Below, one piece after another: positions 9,716 to 19,334 of a stretch of 64,000 nucleotides of DNA. The first letter of the stretch is position 1; the number at the start of each line of letters is the position of its first letter. Below the pieces are notes generated by a model. That model worked only from the letters and a program-made list of their open reading frames with translations, searched no databases and was not told the origin of the DNA. The position numbers were made by a program, and so were the translations under genes. Source of the stretch: Meiothermus sp. (GTDB lineage: Bacteria > Deinococcota > Deinococci > Deinococcales > Thermaceae); NCBI GenBank assembly GCA_026004095.1, contig BPIL01000016.1:1-64000 (forward strand), in the 5' to 3' direction.

Positions 9716-10677
9716 TTAGCCCGGCTCGGCGCTCGAGGCCCTGCGCAGCCGATCCATAATGGCCCTTCCCAGCCCCACCTCGGGGATCGGCTCCGCGTAA
9801 ATGGCCTCCAGGCCCAGCCGGTCGAGCTGGTGCAGCGCTTCAAACAGATGGGCGGCGGCTTCTAACAGACTGCCGGTTGGGGACAGCACCTTAACCACCT
9901 TGAACCCCTTGGGCACTTCCTGAAAAGCCAGGTAGCCCACCCGCTTGCGCAGGCCCGGGGGTATCTCGCCGGGCGGGGCGATGCGAATGGGGGTGTGGGG
10001 CGCGTAGTGCTGGGGCAACTGGCCCGGAACCAGGGGTTTCTCCCGCGCCCCTACCTGCAGTTCCAGGGCTACCCAGCACCTTCTCCAGCTCCTCCACCGC
10101 CACCGCACCATAGCGCAGCACGGTGGGTTTTTCGGCCAGCAAAACAATGGTGGACTCCACCCCAAACTCCGTTCGCCCCCCATCCAGGATCAGATCCACC
10201 CGCCCCCCCAGCGTCCGCTCGAACGTGTTCGGCCCGGGTGGGGCTCAGGTAGCCAAAAGGGTTGGCGCTGGGCGCGGCCAGCGGCACCCCAGCCTGTCGG
10301 ATGAGCGCCTGGGCCACCGGGTGGGCCGGCATGCGCACCGCCACCGTCGGGAGCCCCGAGGTCACAATCCCCGGCACCTGATCCGACCTGGGCAGCACCA
10401 GTGTGAGGGGGCCCGGCCAGAAGCGCTCCATGAGCTGCTCGGCTACCGCTGGAACCTCCCGCACCACCTTTTGCAGCATCCCGCGGTCGGCCACATGCAC
10501 AATCAGCGGGTCGAAGCTGGGGCGCTCTTTCGCCTCGAAGATTCTGGCCGCGGCCCGGGCGTCCAGGGCATTGGCCCCCAGGCCGTAAACGGTCTCGGTC
10601 GGAAACGCTACCAGCCCCCCACTGCGGATAATCTGGGCGGCGCGCTCGAGGTTCTCGGGGGTGGGCGGTACAACCAT
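9716..10677 (-). pseudogene. tsaC: tsaC/sua5 (threonylcarbamoyl-AMP synthase), broken by two frameshifts
   Basis: Reading begins at ATG 10677 (MVVPPTPENLERAAQII) and shows the YrdC/Sua5 core: FPTETVYGLGANA, KERPSFDPLIVH, FWPGPLTLVL and PLAAPSANPFGYLSPT. After AEHV the frame is lost near 10219-10223. Deleting one base restores ERTLGGRVDLILDGG followed by TEFGVESTIVLL. A second single-base excess in a GGG run near 10072-10074 shifts to the frame that carries the Sua5 C-terminal domain (GQLPQHYAPHTPIRI) and ends at 9716. TsaC makes threonylcarbamoyl-AMP for the t6A37 tRNA modification and is normally essential, so either these are sequence errors or another copy exists. A TATGAT box at 10695-10690 lies just upstream of the start. 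Confidence 0.85.
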
Positions 10678-10729
10678 AACAACCTGCACATCATAGCAGA
10701 GTCGGTCTGGTAGCCCGCAAGCAAAGCGG

Positions 10730-10735
10730 TAGACT
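10730..10735 (+). promoter_or_regulatory. Leaderless -10 box for ftsY
   Basis: TAGACT followed by six bases and the ATG at 10742; the predicted +1 coincides with the A of the start codon. No Shine-Dalgarno sequence is present. Confidence 0.6.
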
Positions 10736-10741
10736 GAAAAC

Positions 10742-11659
10742 ATGAGTTGGCTGCAACGCCTCAAAGAAGGCCTGAGCAAAACCCGCGACCACCTGGTCAA
10801 AGCCATCCCCTGGAGCGAGAACCCCGAGGCGGTGCTGGAGGAGCTCGAGTTCGCTCTGATCGCCGCCGATGTGGGCGTGGAAGCCACCCAGGAAGTTCTG
10901 GAAGAGGTGCGTCAGTCGGGCAAAAAAGACCTGCGCGAGGCGCTAAAACAGGCCCTCACGGTACAGCTCGAGCCCGACCGCTTCCGGGCCAAAATCCGCA
11001 AGGCGGGCTTCAACCCCAACGCCAAAAAGTCCACCGTGGAGCCCGCCGGCAGGGTGATTCTGATGGTGGGGGTTAATGGGGTAGGCAAGACCACCACCAT
11101 CGCCAAGCTGGGGCAGTACTACCAGAGCAAGGGCAAAAGCGTGATGTTCTGCGCTGGCGATACCTTCCGCGCCGCGGGCGGGGCCCAGCTCGGGCTGTGG
11201 GGGGAGCGGCTGGGCATCCCGGTGATTCAGGGCCCCGAAGGCTCAGACCCCGCTGCGCTGGCCTTCGACGCGGCCTCGGCCCGCAAGGCCCGGGGCCTGG
11301 ATCTGCTGCTGGTGGACACCGCCGGGCGGCTGCACACCAAGCACAACCTGATGGAGGAGCTGGCCAAGGTCAAGCGCTCCATCGCCAAAGCCGACCCTGG
11401 CGAGCCAGGCGAGGTCTGGCTGGTGCTGGATGCCGTCACCGGGCAGAATGGCCTCGAGCAGGCCAAAAAATTCCACGAAACCGTGGGCCTGACCGGGGTG
11501 ATTGTGACCAAGCTCGACGGTACGGCCAAAGGGGGCATTCTGGTGCCCATCGTGCGCGAGCTGGGCGTGCCCATCAAGTTTATCGGGGTGGGCGAGAAAG
11601 CCGACGACCTGCAACCCTTCGACGCGGGCGAGTTTGTGGAGGCTCTGCTGGGCGCATGA
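10742..11659 (+). CDS. ftsY: Signal recognition particle receptor FtsY
   Basis: 305-residue SRP receptor GTPase that docks SRP-ribosome complexes at the membrane. The N-domain (about 1-95) is followed by the G-domain: GVNGVGKTTTIAKL (G1), DTFRAA (G2), DTAGRLHT (G3), TKLDGTAKGG (G4), and the FtsY-type end GEKADDLQPFDAGEFVEALLG. The acidic A-domain of longer FtsY proteins is missing, as is common in this phylum. Ffh is excluded because there is no M-domain. Translation appears leaderless (TAGACT six bases before ATG). The downstream gene overlaps its stop by four bases. It is divergent from tsaC. Confidence 0.95.
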   Translation: MSWLQRLKEGLSKTRDHLVKAIPWSENPEAVLEELEFALIAADVGVEATQEVLEEVRQSGKKDLREALKQALTVQLEPDRFRAKIRKAGFNPNAKKSTVEPAGRVILMVGVNGVGKTTTIAKLGQYYQSKGKSVMFCAGDTFRAAGGAQLGLWGERLGIPVIQGPEGSDPAALAFDAASARKARGLDLLLVDTAGRLHTKHNLMEELAKVKRSIAKADPGEPGEVWLVLDAVTGQNGLEQAKKFHETVGLTGVIVTKLDGTAKGGILVPIVRELGVPIKFIGVGEKADDLQPFDAGEFVEALLGA

Positions 11660-12303
11660 CCCCCCGCGACCTGTACCCCCTGTACCGCCCGCTGGCCTCC
11701 AGGCTGCATTCCGGCGAGGTAGAAGGCATCCCCTACCTGCTCCAGCCCAACTGCCCCCTGCTGCTCGCCAACACCGCTTTTGGCTACCTCGAGGCCGCCC
11801 AAAAGGAGCTCGAGGCCCGTTTCCGGGCTGTGGGAGCACCCCCAGCCTTTACCGTGCTCGAGGGCTCCGAAACCTCGGCCTTGCTGGCATCGGGCTACCA
11901 GGCGACGGCCGCGTTCGAGCTTTGCCAGTCCGAGCCCAGCCCCCGCGCCCACTGGACCGAGCAGGTGCCCTGGTCGGAGGCCTGGTCCATCGCGCGCATC
12001 CTCACCGAGGCCTACCAGGCCCCCCAGTGGCGCTTTGCCCTGGCAGAGCGGGTCGGTAAGCTGCTGCAAGACCCCCACAGCCAGGCCTTTGTGGCTTACC
12101 TCTACGGCGATGCGGTAGGGGCCATCCTCACCCATCAGAACATCGGCCTCCTGGCCGGAGTGGTGCCCCCACGGCTGGGGAACGGGGTGGGCGCGGCCCT
12201 GGTGGGGCGCATCCACCCCCGGCTCTTCGTGCGCCTGGCCGGAACCGAGGCCGAGCTGCCTGGCCGCGTCCTAAGCCGCTTCATACGTTACAGCTTAGAA
12301 TAA
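11656..12303 (+). CDS. GNAT-like protein of unknown function, coupled to ftsY
   Basis: 215-residue protein starting in an ATGA overlap with the ftsY stop, so translational coupling is likely. The C-terminal half contains GVVPPRLGNGVGAALVGRI, which resembles the acetyl-CoA loop (RxxGxG) of GNAT N-acetyltransferases, preceded by a beta strand with FVAYLYGDAVGAIL. The N-terminal half (MTPRDLYPLYRPLASRL) is not recognised. Substrate unknown. It is followed after 5 bp by the DsbB-type gene, so ftsY, this gene and bdbC form a likely operon. Confidence 0.65.
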   Translation: MTPRDLYPLYRPLASRLHSGEVEGIPYLLQPNCPLLLANTAFGYLEAAQKELEARFRAVGAPPAFTVLEGSETSALLASGYQATAAFELCQSEPSPRAHWTEQVPWSEAWSIARILTEAYQAPQWRFALAERVGKLLQDPHSQAFVAYLYGDAVGAILTHQNIGLLAGVVPPRLGNGVGAALVGRIHPRLFVRLAGTEAELPGRVLSRFIRYSLE

Positions 12304-12308
12304 GCCCG

Positions 12309-12734
12309 ATGCTGAGCCCATCCTCTTCCACGCTTGATCGCAACGCCTTGCTGCTGGCTTTTGCCTGGCTGGTGGCATTAGTCGCCACTCTCGGTAGCCT
12401 TTACTACTCGGAGGTGCGCAACTTCATCCCCTGCACCCTGTGCTGGTACCAGCGCATCGCCATGTATCCCCTGGTGTTCATCCTGGGCATCGCTACCTGG
12501 CGCAACGACACCCAGATCCGGCCCTATGCCCTCACCCTGTCGCTTTTGGGGCTGTTCTGGAGCAGCTACCACCTTTTGGAACAGTGGGTTCCTGGGATAG
12601 CCCCCAGCGTCTGCAAAGGCCCCATTCCCTGCAACGTGGAATACATCCCCAGCTTCCCCATTCCGCTGCAGGCCGCAATCGCTTTCTTGCTCATCTCGGT
12701 AGCCCTGTTTTTGGTACGCCCGGCCCGGCGGTAG
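12309..12734 (+). CDS. DsbB/BdbC-type disulfide bond formation protein
   Basis: 141-residue integral membrane thiol oxidase with four predicted helices. DsbB-type proteins take electrons from a DsbA-like partner and pass them to quinone. The first redox pair is CTLC in FIPCTLCWYQRIAMYP, the family hallmark. A second cysteine pair follows about 60 residues later (VCKGPIPC). The size and the WYQR motif fit BdbC. Last gene of the ftsY unit and convergent with the membrane gene at 12741. Confidence 0.9.
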   Translation: MLSPSSSTLDRNALLLAFAWLVALVATLGSLYYSEVRNFIPCTLCWYQRIAMYPLVFILGIATWRNDTQIRPYALTLSLLGLFWSSYHLLEQWVPGIAPSVCKGPIPCNVEYIPSFPIPLQAAIAFLLISVALFLVRPARR

Positions 12735-12740
12735 TACCGG

Positions 12741-13211
12741 CTAGGCCCTTTTGCGTACCCAGTGGGGAACCCCGAGGGTGCAAAACAGGACCACGCCAAA
12801 GGGCAGGGTCAGGGTTAGCGCCAGGAAGGGGTCAAATAGCCCCAGCAGCGCACCTGCGCCCATCAGAACCAGCACGGCAAAAGCAAAAGCCCGGTGTCCC
12901 TTAAGCTCCAGACGCTGGAACAGGTTTCCTCGAGCCCCCGTGGGGTTCTGGCTCATGGCTTTGCTCAGGCCCAGCATGGCATACCAGGCCAAAAGCAGCA
13001 TGACCGAAATCACCAGCAAGGCATCGCGCCAGGAGCCCACCGTCTGCACCAGCAGCACGTACACCACCTGGGTGGCCGCAGTAAAGCCCAGGTTGATGCG
13101 GCTTTGCAAGCGGTTCTGGGCCTGGCTCAGGCTTACCTCTACCGAGACCACCAGGGCTAAGGCCCAGGCCCCCACCGCAAAGACCAGGGCCAGCAGCAGG
13201 TCAATAGCCAT
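12741..13211 (-). CDS. Integral membrane protein, unknown function
   Basis: 156-residue protein with four hydrophobic helices (about 3-25, 45-65, 70-88, 110-148). I do not recognise the family. Its start ATG 13211 overlaps by 11 bp a C-terminal fragment of the 2-hydroxyacid dehydrogenase. The full dehydrogenase sits 3.8 kb away with the same junction sequence, so the two were originally adjacent and overlapping genes. Its present promoter is unclear, because the original operon has been cut by an insertion. Confidence 0.65.
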   Translation of the reverse strand: MAIDLLLALVFAVGAWALALVVSVEVSLSQAQNRLQSRINLGFTAATQVVYVLLVQTVGSWRDALLVISVMLLLAWYAMLGLSKAMSQNPTGARGNLFQRLELKGHRAFAFAVLVLMGAGALLGLFDPFLALTLTLPFGVVLFCTLGVPHWVRKRA

Positions 13212-13268
13212 CGGTCACCACGTTTTGCAGGGGCTCGCCGCGCATATAGCGGGCCACCTGCTGGCGCA
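13183..13268. repeat. 86-bp direct repeat, left copy
   Basis: Identical by eye to 17017-17102. It spans the first nine codons of the membrane protein and the last ~22 codons of the dehydrogenase. The two copies bracket a lipoprotein cassette. Confidence 0.9.
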
Positions 13269-13314
13269 GCTCTGCTCGATACAAGTCAGGCTCGAGGAAA
13301 ATAAGCTTGGTCAT
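13201..13314 (-). pseudogene. Chimeric 37-codon remnant: foreign start fused to dehydrogenase C-terminus
   Basis: Opens at ATG 13314 with MTKLIFLEPDLYRAEL, a sequence unrelated to the dehydrogenase at this position. It then joins at about 13268 to the duplicated dehydrogenase tail RQQVARYMRGEPLQNVV and stops at 13201. It is a junction product of the insertion. It may still matter as a short translated leader for the downstream membrane gene, whose ATG overlaps its stop. Confidence 0.6.
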
Positions 13315-13328
13315 TGCCAAAATATACA

Positions 13329-13359
13329 GGCGGGGGCCCCAATAAGGGAGACCCCCGCC
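13329..13359 (-). terminator. Terminator-like hairpin after the Ig-like lipoprotein gene
   Basis: GC-rich stem GGCGGGGG / CCCCCGCC 11 bases past the stop at 13371, followed on the minus strand by an A/T-rich stretch (TGTATATTTT). Confidence 0.65.
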
Positions 13360-13370
13360 GCATACAAGTT

Positions 13371-14639
13371 CTACGGCCTGGTCACCGCCACCGGACCACC
13401 TGAGGCAAAGCCCTGAATCCCAGTCCCATCCTCAAACACCACCACCAGATCCCAGGCGCCCACATCCTGATCCGAGAAGGCACGGGAGAAGCTAAGCGAA
13501 GCCCCCGAACCTGAGCGGCCTTCCACAACCTTCCCGTCTTTGCGCAGAAGTGCAGTGTAGCGAACCGCTGAGGAGAAGCTCACCGTCCAGGAAGCAGTCC
13601 CCGGAACAACGATCGTGGAGGGGCTAGCCGAGATGGTAGCGGTCGGTACGGGTCCAGCCCCTCGGTCGACCGTTACATTGAACTCCTGAATGTTGCGCAA
13701 GGTGCGGTCCGCCGCGTCTACACCTACCACACGCAGGCAGTAACCCCCGTTCGCTATGAAGGGATAAGCATCCAGGGGGATGGTCATAAAGAAGAGTCCG
13801 TATGGCCCGGCTTCGTAGCGTAGGAGGTAGTTTTCCTGCGAGGGGTTCTGGCAGGTGCCCCCAATGAGCCGCACCTCCACTGCATGAACCCGACCAGAGT
13901 CGTCGGTAACGTCACCCACCAGGTAGAGGAACCCACCAGGCAGAATGGTTCCATCTCTGGGCTGGTAGATCACCAGAGCAGGTGGCAGGTTGGAGTTGGT
14001 CTTCACCTCCACCATCCGCTCCTGGTAGAGGCGGAAGGGAGCCCCGTTAACCACCACAAAGCCCTCTACCACCAGGCGGTAGGTGTCGTTAGGGACGTTG
14101 CCAAGGTCAAAGACAGCCTCTGCCACACTGTCTGCATTGTCCGAAGGTTGAGCGCCATTCACCAGGAGGGGATCCTGCTGCACCAATCTCCCCCGGTAAT
14201 CGTAAACCCTAGCCCAGAGGTTATTCCCGCTGGTAGGCTGCCAGGTGAAACTGGTTTGCTGTCTGGTGACACTCGCCCTGGCCGTAAACTGCACCCCCAC
14301 CGCAACATCTGCCTGAGGAAGCAAGATGGAGAGCAGCGGCGGCACACCCTGGTTCCGCACGTTCACGGTAATCTCAGCAGGGTTGCTGCTGTTGCCCGCG
14401 GTATCTGTTGCTACCGCCTTCAGCACCACTGGACCATCTGCCACGGTTGTGGAATCCCAGACCAGCTCGTACGGAGCCTGGCTAAGGACGCTAAGGAGCG
14501 TACCCCCTGCAAACACGCGTACTTCCTGCACCGCCTGGTTGTCCAGAACCCGCAGGCGAAGCGTAGTACTACCCGCTACGTTCTGGTTGTCCAGCGGATC
14601 AAGCCAGGTCACCGTTGGTTTCACCAGGTCGGGGTTATT
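13371..14639 (-). pseudogene. Ig-like repeat lipoprotein, C-terminal part (split by IS701-type element)
   Basis: C-terminal two thirds of a secreted multi-domain protein. Reading NNPDLVKPTVTWLDP onward it shows bacterial Ig-like repeats typical of surface adhesion or polysaccharide-associated lipoproteins (TTLRLRVLDNQAVQEVRVF, LVVEGFVVVNG, GAGPVPTATIS). The upstream part is at 15727-16407. Removing the IS and one 6-bp target copy rejoins both halves in frame as ASRSFTV-NNPDLVKPTV, giving an ancestral protein of about 651 residues. Alone, this half could start only at internal GTG 14624 and lacks a signal peptide, so it should be non-functional. Strand and spacing match the small lipoprotein at 16411, with which it formed an operon. 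Confidence 0.85.
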
Positions 14640-14645
14640 AACTGT

Positions 14646-15720
14646 TAGGAGTTACGCAGTTGGGTGAAGGATGTGGATGGGATTGGCCAGGTAACTTCGT
14701 ATCGCCTCGCGAATGATGCTTGTCTTGGACTCGTACCAGCTCACCCCCGTCCGCAAGCGGTGTGCCTCCAGCCTGAGGAAAGCCCGCAGGGCCAGCAGCA
14801 GGTGGCCTAAGACCGAAACCTTCTTCCTCACCTGGGCCCGCTCCACCCCGCAACACCCCTTGAGGCCCCGGTGGTAGACCTCTATACCCCATCCCGCCCG
14901 CTCCAGCTCCCCCCGTTGCTCCTCGCGCATCCCCAGGTCGTTGGTCGCCCAGTACTCCGCGTCCCCGTCTTTTGAAACCGTCCGGAACACCCTGACCAAA
15001 CCAAAACCCTTCAGGTGCACCACCCGTCCCGCCGGGGGTATCTCTACCTCGCTCACCGGCCGCAGCCCCGCCCCCTCAGGGTTCACCAGGCGGTTCCCCT
15101 TCAGCCGGGTGAGGAAGCGCCAGCCCAGGCCAACAATCCCCTTCAGGTTCTCCAGCGAAGCGTACCAGCTATCCATCAGCACGTACGCCGGGGCAAAGCC
15201 CCGTCCCTTGGCCACCCGCAGCATCTCCAGAAAGTGCGCGTTCTTGCTCGGGCCCCCCGAAGGCTTGTCGTAGACCCGGAAGTCACAGGGGATGAGAGCC
15301 TGGCCCTCCGTCCACAGCAGGGTCATGAGGGCGATCCCCTTGACCACCCGCTGGTGCTTGCCGCTCCAGTGGTAGGTCACCAACTCCATCCGCCGGGCGT
15401 AGGGTTTATCCAGGGTGGTATCATCCAGCACCAAAAGCCCTCGGGTGGGCTCCACCAAGGCCCTGGCCTCCTGCCACAGCGCCTCCGTGTCGGGAGGCTG
15501 TCGCTGGAGCAGACGGGTGAAGGCATCGTGGGCTGGGGCCTCTGGTTGGCAGCGGGCGGCTTCGCTGCAGGTAAAGACCCTCTGGGCAGCGATGAGGAAG
15601 TGGATGTAGTCCAGGTCGTTGCACTTTGGTGGGTTCATAGCAGCTAATCCCTCTTAGTCTGTGTGCTTTGCAGAAAAGGGTAGCCGAGTAGAGGGGAGGA
15701 AGGCAACTGCGTAACTCCTA
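14646..15720 (-). mobile_element. IS701-type insertion sequence
   Basis: 1,075-bp element with perfect 17-bp terminal inverted repeats (TAGGAGTTACGCAGTTG at 14646-14662 and its complement at 15704-15720). It is flanked by a 6-bp target duplication AACTGT (14640-14645 and 15721-15726). It encodes one intact transposase. Clean ends and an intact gene suggest a recent insertion. Confidence 0.9.
14652..15638 (-). CDS. IS701/IS4-superfamily DDE transposase
   Basis: 328-residue transposase. The first catalytic Asp lies in LLVLDDTTLDKPYARRM, followed by the family block HWSGKHQRVVKG. The second Asp is in VLMDSWYAS, and a Glu lies in the C-terminal WGIEVYHRGLKG helix (Y-(2)-R-(3)-K-like context). 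The length and blocks fit IS701-type elements. The reading frame is intact and fills almost the whole element; the stop lies 6 bp inside the left inverted repeat. Confidence 0.9.
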   Translation of the reverse strand: MNPPKCNDLDYIHFLIAAQRVFTCSEAARCQPEAPAHDAFTRLLQRQPPDTEALWQEARALVEPTRGLLVLDDTTLDKPYARRMELVTYHWSGKHQRVVKGIALMTLLWTEGQALIPCDFRVYDKPSGGPSKNAHFLEMLRVAKGRGFAPAYVLMDSWYASLENLKGIVGLGWRFLTRLKGNRLVNPEGAGLRPVSEVEIPPAGRVVHLKGFGLVRVFRTVSKDGDAEYWATNDLGMREEQRGELERAGWGIEVYHRGLKGCCGVERAQVRKKVSVLGHLLLALRAFLRLEAHRLRTGVSWYESKTSIIREAIRSYLANPIHILHPTA

Positions 15721-15726
15721 AACTGT

Positions 15727-16407
15727 AAAACTCCTCGAGGCCACACCCTGGCTCCCCGAATCCCCTACCGCTACCGCCTGAATCACAAGGGGGCCATTGG
15801 CAAAACCTGCGGTGTCCCAGGTGAAGTCCCAGAACCTGCCATCCGAACTCGTCGCATCTCCCAAGAAGCTGGTAACTCCGCCTTTATCTGCTAAGAAGAA
15901 CACCTTGCTCACCCTTCGGGGCTGATCCTGGGCATCAATACGGAGCCTCACCTGACCACTAACCTCGGCATTGGCCGACGGAGCCACCCAGGACACCTGG
16001 ACAGACTGGACGTTCACCGTTGGGTCATAAACAAATGTGAGAGGGTCGCTCTCTTTGGAATAAGCACCAGATACGGCTGTGGCCTTCAGGGTATACTGCC
16101 CAGGAACTAGCGTCCCTGGAAGCTCACCTTTCCAAGAGCCCTGCTGCTGGGTAAGGGAGATGGTTCCTGATGCCCCTCCTTGAGCCTGATATGCAACTTC
16201 TACCCTATCCACCCTGGAGGCCCCGGCGAGGGCAATACGGGCTTCTACCACACGGCTATTGGTAGTCTGATTTCGTTGAGGAGAAGTAATGACAACTGAA
16301 AGCTGCACATTGCCTTGGTTATCCAAAGAGGCATCTCTCCAGGAATTACAAGCAGCAAGGCTCAGTAAGCCAAACAAAAAGAGGATAAGTCGGCCATGCT
16401 CCCACAT
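15727..16407 (-). pseudogene. Ig-like repeat lipoprotein, N-terminal part (split by IS701-type element)
   Basis: Starts at ATG 16407 after GAGG. A lipoprotein signal peptide ends at LLSLAACN, with lipidated Cys about residue 19. Two Ig-like/fibronectin-like modules follow (VVEARIALAGASRVDRVEVAY; VQVSWVAPSANAEVSGQVRLR). The frame runs on into the inserted element and stops at 15718. Its continuation is 13371-14639. It lies three bases after the stop of the lipoprotein gene at 16411, so the two form an operon. Secreted truncated protein may still be made. Confidence 0.85.
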
Positions 16408-16410
16408 AGT

Positions 16411-16905
16411 TCACCTCAAGGGGTACTTAATCTGATGTTCCTGAACCCAGCCCACTTCGGTTCCATTTGAAGTTCTGGCATACCAAGTAATCCGCATTCG
16501 CCAGTTAACAGGGGCTCCCCGGCGCAGATGCTCCTCGGCTGCGACTCCATCCAGACCAAAAGTGAAAGGGTCAGACTTTTTAGAAATGTAGTTAGTTTGA
16601 CCCCCCACTTCTTCCCTTCCCGCAGGAATCTCAACCTTCACAGAGCCGCTCCCCAAAAGAACTTCGTTTCCAGAATCGTCGACCACCACGTAAGTGTAGC
16701 GCTCCAAATGCCCGCCTGGAGCACCAGGGGAGACCTGAACGAAAGCGCTGTTCTTCACGACAGTAACCTTACCCTGATCGTCGGCCTCATAGCCCACCTG
16801 GGCCGGTTCCAAGACGACTCTGTAAGGTTGTTGAAAAAAAACATCTGAACATGCAGAAAGTGCAAGTACCAGCAGCAATCCTACAAAAAGCCTGGGTTCT
16901 TTCAT
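16411..16905 (-). CDS. Small lipoprotein of unknown function
   Basis: 164-residue predicted lipoprotein: signal MKEPRLFVGLLLVLALSAC with a lipobox LSAC (Cys19). The mature part is beta-rich (VEIPAGREEVGGQTNYISKKSDPFTFGLDG) and has no recognised domain. AGGTGA precedes ATG 16905. It is the first gene of the inserted cassette. Upstream, a 44-codon chimeric frame (16911-17045) ends within its ribosome-binding site, so after insertion its translation may be coupled to the dehydrogenase mRNA. Confidence 0.7.
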   Translation of the reverse strand: MKEPRLFVGLLLVLALSACSDVFFQQPYRVVLEPAQVGYEADDQGKVTVVKNSAFVQVSPGAPGGHLERYTYVVVDDSGNEVLLGSGSVKVEIPAGREEVGGQTNYISKKSDPFTFGLDGVAAEEHLRRGAPVNWRMRITWYARTSNGTEVGWVQEHQIKYPLR

Positions 16906-16910
16906 CTATC

Positions 16911-17034
16911 TCACCTCTCCACTTGGGGCCTAGTATAAGACACCTGCCTTGTAAATCGAGTGCGATTTGAACATAGCACATCTCCAAAGGCCAGCAATAG
17001 GCTTGTCTTCAAGACCACCAGGGCCAGCAGCAGG

Positions 17035-17045
<11 letters not shown>
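16911..17045 (-). pseudogene. Chimeric 44-codon remnant carrying the membrane-protein start
   Basis: ATG 17045 begins with MAIDLLLALV, the first residues of the membrane protein at 12741-13211, then diverges at the repeat edge (17017) into unrelated sequence and stops at 16911. It is the reciprocal junction to 13201-13314. Confidence 0.65.
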
Positions 17046-19074
<2,029 letters not shown>

Positions 19075-19100
19075 AAAAGCCCCCGGCGCCGGGGGCTTTT
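19075..19100. terminator. Bidirectional intrinsic terminator (fni / tRNA-fMet)
   Basis: Palindromic stem AAAAGCCCCCGG-CG-CCGGGGGCTTTT directly after the fni stop and just 5 bp from the 3' end of the convergent initiator tRNA. A/T tracts flank both sides, so it can serve both strands. Confidence 0.9.
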
Positions 19101-19105
19101 GATTC

Positions 19106-19182
<77 letters not shown>

Positions 19183-19334
19183 TCGGTCGCTGCATGTGAC
19201 AGCTTTTACATATTAACCGCGAACGCCCATTTGGTCAAGACTGCTATAAGAACGCGAGGTTCATTTGCCGCTTGTGCCCTTTCTTCACGTGCTACAATGG
19301 GCCGCAAGATGAGTTTTAACTTGAAGGAGACGCT

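Noticed and set aside
10742-11659. Assignment as Ffh rather than FtsY
   Set aside because: There is no Met-rich M-domain, and the C-terminus ends with the FtsY motif directly after the G-domain.
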